A program made the translations under genes and the position numbers. The notes under the pieces are model-generated. The model had not been told where the DNA came from and did not search any database. It saw only the letters and a list, made by a program, of their open reading frames with translations. From positions 372,001-436,000 of the forward strand of contig NZ_QVAI01000004.1 of NCBI RefSeq assembly GCF_003427025.1: a DNA stretch of 64,000 bases, in the 5' to 3' direction. This document shows, piece after piece, positions 7,894 to 16,079 of this stretch; within the stretch, counting starts at the first letter, position 1, and every line of letters starts with the position of its first letter. Source of the stretch: Jiangella endophytica (GTDB taxonomy: Bacteria; Actinomycetota; Actinomycetes; Jiangellales; Jiangellaceae).

Positions 7894-9083
7894 CAGCCGA
7901 CGGCCCGCAGCACCGGCGTCGCCACCTGCCGGCGGTACTCGCTCGGTGTCACGTGGAAGGTGCGCTTGAACAGCTCCCGGAACCGCTTCGGCGCCTGGTA
8001 GCCGACCTGCTCGGCGACCAGCTCCACCGGCAGGTCGGTCTCGGCCAGCAACCGCCGCCCGTGCCGCATCCGCACCGCCGTCAGGTACTTGAGGAACGTG
8101 GTGCCGAGCTCGCGCTGGAACAGGTGGCTGATGTAGTACGGGCTGACGAACACCGCCTCGCTGACGGTCACCAGCCGCAGGTCGTCGGCGTAGTGCTCCT
8201 GGATGTAGCGCTCGACCACGGCCAGCACGTGCCGGGCCGGCGACGGCGCGGTGTGCGACGCGACGATCCGCGGCAGCAGCTGCTCCAGCCAGAGCACCAG
8301 GTAGGAACGGTCGTGGATGTCATACATCTCGACCACCTCGTTCAGCGGCAGCCGCGAACAGGCCGCGATCCAGTCGGTGGAGCCGTCCGACAGCCGCCGT
8401 TGACCGGCCACCTCCAGCGCGTACAGCACCTCCGCGGCCAGCCACTCGCGCAGCACGTCGGGCGTGACGCCGTCGACGGCGCTGACCCGCTCGATCCACG
8501 ACCGCAGCGTCGCCACCGCACCGGTCGCGTCGCCGCGGCGGACGCAGCGGGCCAGCCGCTCCTCCACCCGGTCCGGCACCGGCACCGCGCCGCCGCCGGA
8601 GCGCGCGGCCCGCACTTCGGCGACGTCGTACACCGCGTCGCCGCCGCTGATCAGCTTGTGGTCCAGCGCGGCCACCGCCTCGGCCGTCGCCGCCTCGACC
8701 CGCGCCGGCCCCGTCTGCGGCCGGCTGATGCCGACCGTCACGGCCACCCCGCAGGCGGCCTGGACGCGGTCGCGCACCAGCGCGGCGAACCGCCGGCCCG
8801 TGGCCCGCAGCTCGGTCGCGTCGTCGCCGTGGAAGGTCACCATCCAGGCGTCCGGCGGTACGGCGACGACGGCGCCGTGGCGCTCCGGCGCGTAGCCGGC
8901 CGCGCAGCGTTCGACGGCGTCCGCGGCGGCCTCGAGCATCCCCGACGCCCACTCGTCGCCGAGGGACAGCCGGCTCACCTCGAAGTCGTCGACGTCGGCC
9001 AGCACCACGAGCACGTGGCCCTCGTCGCCGGCCTGGTCCGGCACGGCGATCGACTGGCCGAGGACGGTCGGGTGGTGTCGCAT
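7893..9083 (-). CDS. AraC-family transcriptional regulator with GGDEF-like N-terminal domain
   Basis: A 396-residue regulator. The C-terminal 100 residues carry two helix-turn-helix motifs of the AraC/XylS type (YIQEHYADDLRLVTVSEAVFVSPYYISHLF is part of the first region; VAEQVGYQAPKRFRELFKRTFHVTPSEYRR lies in the second; split here for reading). The N-terminal third begins LADVDDFEVSRLSLGDEW, which looks like the DxDxF...N...GD opening of a GGDEF domain, but no GGDEF signature follows, so it is probably a degenerate sensing module as in YesN-type regulators. Start ATG 9083 was chosen because GGAGGA lies 4 nt upstream. It is divergent from the aldolase operon at 9203 and is the obvious candidate to control it. 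Confidence 0.82.
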   Translation of the reverse strand: MRHHPTVLGQSIAVPDQAGDEGHVLVVLADVDDFEVSRLSLGDEWASGMLEAAADAVERCAAGYAPERHGAVVAVPPDAWMVTFHGDDATELRATGRRFAALVRDRVQAACGVAVTVGISRPQTGPARVEAATAEAVAALDHKLISGGDAVYDVAEVRAARSGGGAVPVPDRVEERLARCVRRGDATGAVATLRSWIERVSAVDGVTPDVLREWLAAEVLYALEVAGQRRLSDGSTDWIAACSRLPLNEVVEMYDIHDRSYLVLWLEQLLPRIVASHTAPSPARHVLAVVERYIQEHYADDLRLVTVSEAVFVSPYYISHLFQRELGTTFLKYLTAVRMRHGRRLLAETDLPVELVAEQVGYQAPKRFRELFKRTFHVTPSEYRRQVATPVLRAVG

Positions 9084-9161
9084 GGCTCCTCCAGTGATCG
9101 ACTCGCCGGCGGCGTGCCCGCTGTGACCGGCGCGGATCGGGCTGTTCAGTAGCGGCTGATG

Positions 9162-9175
9162 TCTGATATACCAGA
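9162..9175. promoter_or_regulatory. Candidate operator in the 119-bp divergent spacer
   Basis: TCTGATATACCAGA is a short dyad (TCTG/CAGA); read on the other strand it contains TGGTATATCA, resembling TGGTATACCA-like operators of GntR/IclR-type regulators. It lies 28 bp upstream of the aldolase start and about 80 bp from the AraC gene start, so AraC (7893) or the GntR protein encoded inside the operon (12637) could bind here. Inference from position and symmetry. Confidence 0.35.
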
Positions 9176-9202
9176 GCCCGTCCCTTCGTGGAAAGGCCCA
9201 CA

Positions 9203-10120
9203 GTGGAACTGCAGACCTTCCGCGCTTCGCTGCGCGGCGTCCTCGCCTTCGCCCCGACGTCCATGCACGACGACGGCGCCCTCGACCTCGACAGCCAGCG
9301 CGAGCACGTGGCCTTCCTCGCCGGCAGCGGCGTCGGGGCGGTCGTGGTCGGCGGCGGGGTCGGCGAGTTCTACGCACTCGACGAGCCCGAGTACGCCGCG
9401 CTCGTCCGCGAGAGCGTCGACGCGGCCGGCGGCCGGGTCCCGGTGCTGGCCGGCGTCGGGCACGCGACCGCCATCGCCACCCGGCTGGCCCGGATCGCCG
9501 CCGACGCCGGCGCCGGTGGACTCATGGTCAACCCGCTGTACTTCGTCACGCCGGACGGCGACGGCATGGTCCGCCACTACCGCGAGATCGGCGCCGCGTC
9601 CGGGCTCGGACTGGTGGTGTTCAGCACCGCCGGCGCGGTCTACGACGACACCGACCTGGAGCGGCTGGCCGAGGTCGAGGCCGCCGTCGCGGTGAAGGAC
9701 GAGGCCGGCGACCAGGAGCTGTTCGCCCGCTGCGTCGACCGCCTCGGCGACCGGTACGTCTGGATCAACGGCATGGCCGAGCTGCCCGCCGTCGACTACG
9801 CCCGCATGGGTGCGGTCGCGATGACCTCCGGCCTGGTCAACCTGGACCCGGCCGTGGCGCTCGACGTGTGGGCGGCCGCGCTGGACGGCGACGCCGAGCG
9901 GCACGCGACGCTGCTGCGCGAGCGGATCGGGCCGATCGCCGCGCTGCGAGCGGCCCGGCCGGGCTACCACATCACGGTCATCAAGGAGGCCATGCACCTG
10001 CTCGGACGGGGCGGTCCGGCGGTCCGGCTGCCGCTGCTGCCGCTGCGGCCGGAGGACCGCGCCGCCCTGGCCGAGCACCTGGACCGCTGCGGCTACCGCC
10101 GCCCGGAGCGCGTCCTGTGA
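9203..10120 (+). CDS. DapA/KDGDH-superfamily aldolase or dehydratase
   Basis: A 305-residue class I aldolase-like TIM barrel. The segment GGGVGEFYAL (50-59) resembles the GTGEFFSL motif of 5-dehydro-4-deoxyglucarate dehydratase more than the GTTGE of DHDPS. K165 in AVAVKDEAGD is the expected Schiff-base lysine. The tyrosine that DHDPS uses for proton relay seems to be replaced by Phe140 (VVFST). GTG 9203 is preferred over GTG 9188 because GGAAAGG lies 6 nt upstream. First gene of an operon with amidohydrolases and an oxidoreductase; its stop overlaps the next start (GTGA). It probably acts on a 2-keto acid intermediate; the precise reaction is not determined. Confidence 0.78.
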   Translation: MELQTFRASLRGVLAFAPTSMHDDGALDLDSQREHVAFLAGSGVGAVVVGGGVGEFYALDEPEYAALVRESVDAAGGRVPVLAGVGHATAIATRLARIAADAGAGGLMVNPLYFVTPDGDGMVRHYREIGAASGLGLVVFSTAGAVYDDTDLERLAEVEAAVAVKDEAGDQELFARCVDRLGDRYVWINGMAELPAVDYARMGAVAMTSGLVNLDPAVALDVWAAALDGDAERHATLLRERIGPIAALRAARPGYHITVIKEAMHLLGRGGPAVRLPLLPLRPEDRAALAEHLDRCGYRRPERVL

Positions 10121-10860
10121 CGACCGGCGTCGTCGACGCGCACGTCGCCGCCGGCGACCTGCCCAGCCTGCCGACGCTCGGCGTCGACGACCTGCTGCAC
10201 CGCCTGGACGACGGCGGCGTCGAGCGGGCCGTCGTCGGGCCGGTCGGCCGCTGGGTCGCCGTCGACAACGAGGACGGCAACCGCACGCTGGCGAGCTGGT
10301 GCGACGCGCACCCGGACCGGCTGGCGCACTGGGCCACCGTCAGTCCCTGGTACGGCGAGCGCGCGGCCACGGAGCTGCGCCGGGCGTTCGCCGCCGGGGC
10401 ACGCGGGCTGAAGCTGGTGCCGTCCGTGCAGGGGTTCGGGCTGCTCTCGCCGCTGCTCGAGCCGGTGCTCGACGTCGTCGAGGAGCACGGGCGGCCGGTC
10501 TACGTCGTCACCGGCGTGCCCGTCGCGAGTGAGCCGCTGCAGCTGGCCGAGCTGGCGCTGCGCCGCCCCGGCCTCACGTTCGTCATGGGCCGGTCCGGAC
10601 GGACCGACTTCTCCCTCGACCTGCTGCCGGCGCTGACCACCGGCCCGAACCTCGTGGCCGAGACGGCGTACAACGGGGCGTCGCTGATCGCCGGGCTGGT
10701 CGCCGCGCTGGGCGCCGGCCGGGTCCTGTTCAGCAGCGACGTCCCGTTCAACGACCTCGCGCTGGAGCTGGAGCGGGTCGACCGCGCGGGGCTCCCCGAG
10801 GCCGGCCGGGCCGCGGTGCTCGGCGGCACCGCGGCCGCCCTGCTGGGGGTGGCGCGGTGA
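10117..10860 (+). CDS. Amidohydrolase-2 homologue lacking most metal ligands
   Basis: A 247-residue protein that aligns by eye with the next gene's product along the whole length. It has the fold's landmarks but not its ligands: the HxH motif is DAHVA, so the second histidine is Ala; the VVHDGT segment is VVTGVP; the AHGG segment is GRSG. The aspartate near the end is kept (FSSDVPF). It is therefore probably catalytically inactive or mechanistically altered. The gene is full length, in frame and embedded in the operon by GTGA overlaps at both ends, which argues against decay. A structural or regulatory partner of the neighbouring active paralogue is inferred. Confidence 0.75.
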   Translation: MTTGVVDAHVAAGDLPSLPTLGVDDLLHRLDDGGVERAVVGPVGRWVAVDNEDGNRTLASWCDAHPDRLAHWATVSPWYGERAATELRRAFAAGARGLKLVPSVQGFGLLSPLLEPVLDVVEEHGRPVYVVTGVPVASEPLQLAELALRRPGLTFVMGRSGRTDFSLDLLPALTTGPNLVAETAYNGASLIAGLVAALGAGRVLFSSDVPFNDLALELERVDRAGLPEAGRAAVLGGTAAALLGVAR

Positions 10861-11609
10861 CCTTCGTCGATCTGCACACGCACCTGCCGGCGCAGGCATC
10901 GCCGGAGTGGGACCGGTGGCGCCGGCCCGACGTGCTGGCCGCCATGGACCGCCTCGGCATCACGCGGGCCGCCGTCATGACGCTGGACGGGCTCGGCTAC
11001 GACGCGGTGGCCGGCAACGACGTGATCGCGCAGGCGTGCGCCGGGTCGGACGGGCGGCTGCTGCCGCTGGGCACCGTCGACCCGCGCCGCCCGGACGCCG
11101 CCGACGAGCTGCACCGGTGCGCCGACCGCGGCTTCCACGCGCTCAAGCTGCACCCGTGGATGCAGGGGTTCTCGCCGCTGGAGGCCTACATGGAGCCGGT
11201 CGCCGCGGCGGCGATCGAGCGCGGGCTGCCGTTCGTCGTGCACGACGGCACCCCGCCGTACGCGTCGCCGTTGCAGATCGCCCGGCTGGCCGCCCGATTC
11301 CCGGAGCTGACGGTCGTGCTGGCGCACGGCGGCCTGTTCGACCTGTGGGAGGACGCCGTCGCGGCCGCGCTGCGGTACCCGAACGTGCACATCACGATGT
11401 GCGGGACGGCGCCGCGGGCGATCTTCCGCGAGATCGTGCGCCGCGTGCCGGTGGCGAAGCTGACGCTGGGCACCGACAGCGGCTTCGGCGACCCGGACCT
11501 GTCGCGGCACCGGTTGTCCGTGCATCGTGCGATCCTTGCCGAGCTGCCCGACGGCGACGCCGCCGCGCTGGCACACCGCAACGCCGAACGACTTCTGGGG
11601 CTGACGTGA
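10857..11609 (+). CDS. Amidohydrolase-2 family metal-dependent hydrolase
   Basis: A 250-residue TIM-barrel hydrolase with the ligands its upstream paralogue lacks: H7 and H9 in DLHTH, a histidine in VVHDGT, another in VLAHGG and an aspartate in GTDSGFGD. Related families hydrolyse lactones, amides or decarboxylate small acids. GTG start overlaps the previous stop by 4 nt, and its own stop overlaps the oxidoreductase start in the same way, so expression is probably coupled. The context with a keto-acid aldolase and a sugar-type oxidoreductase suggests lactone or amide opening in a carbohydrate-derived pathway; this is inference. Confidence 0.8.
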   Translation: MTFVDLHTHLPAQASPEWDRWRRPDVLAAMDRLGITRAAVMTLDGLGYDAVAGNDVIAQACAGSDGRLLPLGTVDPRRPDAADELHRCADRGFHALKLHPWMQGFSPLEAYMEPVAAAAIERGLPFVVHDGTPPYASPLQIARLAARFPELTVVLAHGGLFDLWEDAVAAALRYPNVHITMCGTAPRAIFREIVRRVPVAKLTLGTDSGFGDPDLSRHRLSVHRAILAELPDGDAAALAHRNAERLLGLT

Positions 11610-12640
11610 CCACTGCCGACACTACTGGCGCCGGACCCCTCCGCGTGGTCCAGGTGGGCTGCGGCGACATCGCGACGACGGGGCACCTGCCCGCGCTGGA
11701 CCGCTCCCCCGCCGTCACGCTGGTGGGCGTCGTCGACGTGGTCGCCGAGCACCGCGACGCCGCCGCCGCGGCGTACGGCGTCCCCGCTTGGACCGAGCTC
11801 GGCCCGGCCGTGGCCGCGGGCGCGCGGGCCGCCGTCGTGGCCGTCCCGCCGCACGTCGCGCCTTCACTGACGCTGGCCGCCATCGACGCCGGCCTGGACG
11901 TGCTGTGCGAGAAGCCGATGGCCGTCGATCTCGCGTCGGCCCGGAAGGTGCACGACGCCGCGCGAGCCGCCGGGCGGATCGTCCAGATCGGTTTCAAGAA
12001 CCGGTTCTCTCCGCTGGTCCGAGCCGCGCGGCGGTGGCTGGACGACGGCCTGATCGGCTCCCCCGCCGTCTACACGCTGGGCGGCTTCGACGAGCGCTAC
12101 GACGCCGCCGACACCGTGCACGTCGGCCGCATCCAGGAGTTCCTCGCGCACGGGCCGTCGTACCTGCACGAGGGCGCCCACCTGGCCGACTACCTCGCCT
12201 ACCTGACCGGTGCGACGCCGGTGCGGGTGCGCGCCACCGGGGTGCGGTCACAGCCGCGGTTCCACGGCGAGAACTTCGTCTCCGCGCTGGTCGACTACGC
12301 CAACGGCGACGCCGCCCGCATGGAGGTGGGCTGGTTCTTCCCCAGCTCGCCGAAGGGCGAGTTCCGCATCCTCGGCCCGCGCGGCGTCGCGTTGATCGAC
12401 CGGCCGGAGCAGGTGGCCACGCTCACCACCCGCGACGACGACGGCACGCTGCGCACCGAGGAGGTGCGGTTCGAGCGGCCGTGGAACGACGAGTGCTTCG
12501 ACCGGCAGCTGGCCCACTTCGCCGAGTGCGTGCGCACGCGGGCCGAGCCCGAGACGTCGACGGCGGCCGGGCTCGCGTCGCTGCGCCTCGGGGCCGCCGT
12601 CACGGAGTCGCTGCGCGAGGGGACGGTGGTCGTGTGGTGA
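11606..12640 (+). CDS. Gfo/Idh/MocA family NAD(P)-dependent oxidoreductase
   Basis: A 344-residue oxidoreductase. The Rossmann motif VGCGDIATTGHLP lies at 17-29 and the signature CEKP with catalytic K103 at 101-104. The C-terminal half contains the alpha/beta dimerisation domain; FLAHGPSYLHEGAHLADYL supplies candidate active-site histidines near residues 180-190. Family members oxidise sugars, inositols or their derivatives. GTG 11606 overlaps the upstream stop (GTGA), and its own stop overlaps the GntR start. The position after aldolase and amidohydrolase genes fits stepwise oxidation of a sugar-like substrate before lactone opening and aldol cleavage, but the order is inferred. Confidence 0.87.
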   Translation: MTTADTTGAGPLRVVQVGCGDIATTGHLPALDRSPAVTLVGVVDVVAEHRDAAAAAYGVPAWTELGPAVAAGARAAVVAVPPHVAPSLTLAAIDAGLDVLCEKPMAVDLASARKVHDAARAAGRIVQIGFKNRFSPLVRAARRWLDDGLIGSPAVYTLGGFDERYDAADTVHVGRIQEFLAHGPSYLHEGAHLADYLAYLTGATPVRVRATGVRSQPRFHGENFVSALVDYANGDAARMEVGWFFPSSPKGEFRILGPRGVALIDRPEQVATLTTRDDDGTLRTEEVRFERPWNDECFDRQLAHFAECVRTRAEPETSTAAGLASLRLGAAVTESLREGTVVVW

Positions 12641-13323
12641 CCGAGGACGGGCCGGTGATCCGCGAGGTCCCGCTGATCCGCGACCAGGTGTACCAGGTGC
12701 TGCTGACCAAGCTGATCAACGGCGACCTGACGCCCGGCGACAAGATCACCGAGCGGGTGACGGCGCAGGAGCTGGGCATCAGCACGACGCCGGTGAAGGA
12801 GGCGCTGCGCCGGCTCGAGAACGAGGGCTTCGTCCGCAGCATGCCGCGCCGGGGCATCGTTGTCGGCGAGAACGCGCTGACCTCGTTCGAGCAGGTCATC
12901 ACCGTGCGGGCATGGCTGGAGGGACTGGCCGCCCGGTTGTGCGCCGCCCGGGTGGCGACCGGCGACGTGACCGACGTCGCCGCGCTGACCGAGCCGCTGG
13001 CGCTGATGAAGGACCCGATCCTGCGCCCGGTCGACGAGATCGTCGAGATCAACGCCAGCTTCCACGACGCCGTCCGCGAGCTGTCCGGCAACCGGGTGAT
13101 CGTGCAGTTCATCGGGACGTTGCTGGGAGTCGACGCGGCGGTGCGCAAGCGCGCCCTCGCCGACCCCGACGAGCTGCAGCGCGGCAATGCCGAGCACATC
13201 GACATCGGCGACGCGATCCTCGACGGCGACCGGGACCGCGCCGAGGCGCTCATGCGCGGCCACGTGCTGCGCTCCGGCGACCACACGCTGCACGCCGGCC
13301 CGGACCACGGGACGCCGTCGTGA
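12637..13323 (+). CDS. GntR-family regulator of the FadR/FCD type
   Basis: A 228-residue regulator. The N-terminal winged helix (about 10-75) includes LINGDLTPGDKITERVTAQELG and STTPVKEALRRLENEGFV read in two parts, the standard GntR pattern. Residues about 85-215 form an all-helical FCD effector domain, with ASFHDAVRELSGN and MRGHVLRSGDH matching the metal/ligand-binding helices. These regulators usually repress adjacent catabolic genes and respond to a small carboxylic acid. It is encoded inside the operon, between oxidoreductase and creatininase, linked by GTGA overlaps on both sides. The TGGTATATCA-like site near 9165 is a plausible target. Confidence 0.88.
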   Translation: MTEDGPVIREVPLIRDQVYQVLLTKLINGDLTPGDKITERVTAQELGISTTPVKEALRRLENEGFVRSMPRRGIVVGENALTSFEQVITVRAWLEGLAARLCAARVATGDVTDVAALTEPLALMKDPILRPVDEIVEINASFHDAVRELSGNRVIVQFIGTLLGVDAAVRKRALADPDELQRGNAEHIDIGDAILDGDRDRAEALMRGHVLRSGDHTLHAGPDHGTPS

Positions 13324-14069
13324 CGGCGCTGCTGGCCGAGCTGACCCGGGCGGCCGTCGCCGAGCGGGCGCCGGACGCCGTGGCCGTCGTGCCGGTCGGG
13401 GCCTGCGAGCAGCACGGGCCGCACCTGCCGCTGGGCACCGACCTCATGGTCGCCGAGCACCTGGCCGGCGCCGCGGCGGCCCGGCTGGCCGGTGCGGTCG
13501 ACGTCATCGTCACACCGGGCGTCGCCGTCGGGTACTCCCCGCACCACGTGCCGATCGGCGCCACGCTGACCGCCGACGCCGGCACGCTGCTGGCCCAGCT
13601 GCGCGACGTGTGCGCCGGGCTGGCGGCCGCCGGGTTCGGCCGGGTGTTCCTGCTCAACGGGCACGGCGGCAACGCCGAGCTGGTCGTCGTCGCCGCGCGC
13701 GAGGCCGGGCAGGCGCTGCGGGTGCGGGCCGGCGCCGGCTCCTACTGGGTCATGGCGTGGGACGAGCTGGTCGCGGCCGGCGCGCAGGACCGCGGCCGGC
13801 TGCCCGGTCACGCCGGCGCGTTCGAGACGTCGCTGGTGCTGGCGCTGCGGCCGGACCTCGTCGACGACCCGCCGCACCGGCCCGGCGCACCGTACCGGCG
13901 CAACCCGGCCGGCTATTGGGGCCGCTACCACGTCGAGCAGCCCGACGCGATGGCGCAGGGCGACGGCTTCTCCGACGACCCGTCGGCCGGCAACGCCGAG
14001 CACGGCCGCCGTTACCTCGACGCCGCGGCCGGTGCCGTCGCCGCCGCGTTGCGCGAGTTCGCCGCCTGA
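13320..14069 (+). CDS. Creatininase-family amidohydrolase
   Basis: A 249-residue enzyme with the family signatures GACEQHGPHLPLGTD (ligands E30, H32, D41), NGHGGN around H115, and GHAGAFETS supplying the late glutamate. Creatininase-family enzymes use two metals to hydrolyse cyclic amides such as creatininine-like lactams and formamides in cofactor or drug metabolism. Here the operon context (aldolase, amidohydrolases, oxidoreductase, GntR) suggests an amide or lactam in the same unknown pathway rather than creatinine itself. GTG start overlaps the GntR stop (GTGA); it is the last gene of that tight series. About 80 bp separate it from the transglutaminase-like gene. Confidence 0.85.
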   Translation: MTALLAELTRAAVAERAPDAVAVVPVGACEQHGPHLPLGTDLMVAEHLAGAAAARLAGAVDVIVTPGVAVGYSPHHVPIGATLTADAGTLLAQLRDVCAGLAAAGFGRVFLLNGHGGNAELVVVAAREAGQALRVRAGAGSYWVMAWDELVAAGAQDRGRLPGHAGAFETSLVLALRPDLVDDPPHRPGAPYRRNPAGYWGRYHVEQPDAMAQGDGFSDDPSAGNAEHGRRYLDAAAGAVAAALREFAA

Positions 14070-14150
14070 CAGGACAAGTCTCAGCCTGTCGCGGCCGGAC
14101 CGGCCTTCCGTAGCCTCGATCCGACCGGACGTCGCCCGATGGAGGACACC

Positions 14151-15530
14151 GTGCAGGAGCACCCCGACTACCGCACGCTGGAGGAACGGCTCGCCGAGTG
14201 GCGGACGGAGATCCTCACCCGCATGGACCGGCGCGACGAGCTGTCGGTGCTGCCGTCCTACCCGCGGGTGAACCTGGCCCGCGAGGCCGGGACGACGGTA
14301 CGGGTGGGCAGCTATCTCGGCTCCGCGAACCCGTCGTCGGCCGGCGACGTCTACTACGACCCGGCCGCACCGCCGCCCGGCGCGCTGCCCTTCACGTCGG
14401 AGGATCCCGACCACCCGGTGCTGGCCGAGCTGCGCCGCCGGTTCCCGCTCGCCGAGGTGGCCGGCGAGGGCAGCGACGTCGAGAAGGCGGTCCGGCTGCG
14501 CGACTGGATCAAGTCGCTGTTCCCGCACCACATCCCGTACCGCATGCCGGAGTGGAACGCGTTGCTCATCCTCGACCGCGGCTCCCGCGGCGTCGAGCAC
14601 TTCATCTGCGTCCATTACTCGGTGTCGCTGGTGCAGACCTGCCTCGCGCTGGGCATCCCGGCCCGGATGATCAACCTGCACCGGGGCATCTCCGGCCACT
14701 ATCGCATCGGCGACGAGGCGGTCGCCGACCCGCCCGTCGACGAGCACGTCGTCGCCGAGATCTGGTCGTCCGAGCAGGGCGCCTGGGTGATGATGGACAC
14801 CGACTTCGACGTGCACTACGAGCGCGACGGTCAGGCCCTGTCGGCCTGGGACATCCACCGTGCGTTCGCCGACGACGAGCTGGCCAAGATCGAGCCCCGG
14901 CGCGGCCCGCACTCGATGTCGTTCAACGCCTACGGCGAGCGGCTGCCCGACGAGGACGACTTCTTCGCGACGCAGCTGCCGGCCTACTACGCGCACGTCA
15001 CCGTGCTGATGCGCAACGACTTCCTCAGCGACGCCGACGGCCCGGTCACCATGGCGCACCCGGTCGACGACACCGCCACACCGATCCTGTGGCACCGCGG
15101 CTCGGACAACCGGCTGCAGCCGCACCTCATGGGCCCGGTCGTCGTCGCGCAGCCGTACACCGAGGTCACACCGGTGCTCACCGACGGCAACCGGCGCACC
15201 GGCTGGGCGTCCGCGGACGCCGGCGACGCGCACGCCGTACACGTCGCGCTGGCCGGTCCGCGGCTGCTCGGCCGTGCCGTCCTGCACTGGCCCGAGTACC
15301 GGCTGCGCTACCAGAGCAGCGCCGCCTACCGGCTCGACACCCGCGACGGCGACGACGGCGCCTGGGAGCCCTGGGTCGACGTGGCCGGCGGCACGGAGAC
15401 GCCCTACTCCGTGCACGACGCGCCCGCCCGCCGGGCGACGCACGTCCGGCTGGTCCAGCAGGCCGGCGGCGGGCCGGCGGACTTCCCCGGCCGGCTCTGG
15501 CTCACCCAGCTCGAGCTCTACGGGCCGTGA
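14151..15530 (+). CDS. Transglutaminase-like protein with discoidin-like C-terminal domain
   Basis: A 459-residue protein without a signal peptide. A transglutaminase/protease-like core spans about 105-220; candidate triad C153 (FICVHYS), H199 (DEHVVAEIW) and D216 (MMDTDFD). Residues about 330-459 look like a galactose-binding, F5/8 type C-like beta-sandwich ending WLTQLELYGP. GTG 14151 has GGAGG 5 nt upstream; ATG 14139 in the same frame is the alternative start. It follows the creatininase gene by about 80 bp in the same orientation and may be cotranscribed. The C-terminal domain suggests carbohydrate binding, but the lack of an export signal is odd. Function not known. Confidence 0.72.
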   Translation: MQEHPDYRTLEERLAEWRTEILTRMDRRDELSVLPSYPRVNLAREAGTTVRVGSYLGSANPSSAGDVYYDPAAPPPGALPFTSEDPDHPVLAELRRRFPLAEVAGEGSDVEKAVRLRDWIKSLFPHHIPYRMPEWNALLILDRGSRGVEHFICVHYSVSLVQTCLALGIPARMINLHRGISGHYRIGDEAVADPPVDEHVVAEIWSSEQGAWVMMDTDFDVHYERDGQALSAWDIHRAFADDELAKIEPRRGPHSMSFNAYGERLPDEDDFFATQLPAYYAHVTVLMRNDFLSDADGPVTMAHPVDDTATPILWHRGSDNRLQPHLMGPVVVAQPYTEVTPVLTDGNRRTGWASADAGDAHAVHVALAGPRLLGRAVLHWPEYRLRYQSSAAYRLDTRDGDDGAWEPWVDVAGGTETPYSVHDAPARRATHVRLVQQAGGGPADFPGRLWLTQLELYGP

Positions 15531-16079
15531 CAGCGCGGCTCGGCCTCCCGCAGCGTCAGGGTGCCGGCATCGGGGCAGACGTGGCCGTCATGAGGCGTTC
15601 TGGTGCATCGCGAGGCATGCCATGCCTGCCGGAGCTGGAGCAGGCCTGGTGCCGCGACGACGAGGCCCGCAGATCGTCGAGTCGATCATGGAAGTGCACG
15701 TTCCCGGCGCCGGGACGCTGCGTTTCTCTCTGATCAACGGCGCCGGACAGGCCCACCGCCCGTTTCCCGCCCTGGATGAGTGAGTCCGACTGGGTTCTTC
15801 CGTGGTTCCGCGGTTCTGATCGCGCCGGTGGCGGTCGGCCGGTCCGGTGAGCGGTGTGGGATCGCCGCCCCTCAGCCCCCGGCCCACCCGGTTCGAGCCT
15901 GATCACCTGCCCCCGGGCACGGCAGTTCATGGCGCTGTCAATCGTCATCAAGGACGAAGGGCCGGGTCACATCGTCACGCCGTGGCGCCGACGCGACAGA
16001 CAGCTACCCGTGCGGCGGACCCGTCCGTCCCGCCATCAGCTCCCGACCTGCCGTCCTCACCACCATTCGGACTCACGCT
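15531..16079. other. 549-bp gap between convergent genes; no credible gene
   Basis: The region separates the stop at 15530 from the PucR-type stop at 16080. Open frames here lack ribosome-binding sites and family resemblance. A 31-codon frame at 15688-15783 (MEVHVPGAGTLRF...) could be a remnant, but nothing supports expression. A 15-bp palindrome AGGCATG-C-CATGCCT lies at 15613-15627. No strong terminator with a T-run is evident. Unusual length for this dense window suggests eroded sequence. Confidence 0.5.

Noticed and set aside
12600-15443. Long minus-strand open frame opposite GntR, creatininase and transglutaminase genes
   Set aside because: No family pattern, and the plus strand has three recognisable proteins linked by GTGA overlaps.
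15613-15627. AGGCATG-C-CATGCCT palindrome
   Set aside because: Short, in an otherwise featureless gap, with no neighbouring promoter; listed only as context.
15688-15783. 31-codon frame starting MEVHVPGAG in the 549-bp gap
   Set aside because: No ribosome-binding site, no recognisable family, and codons overlap other weak frames; kept only as a possible remnant.
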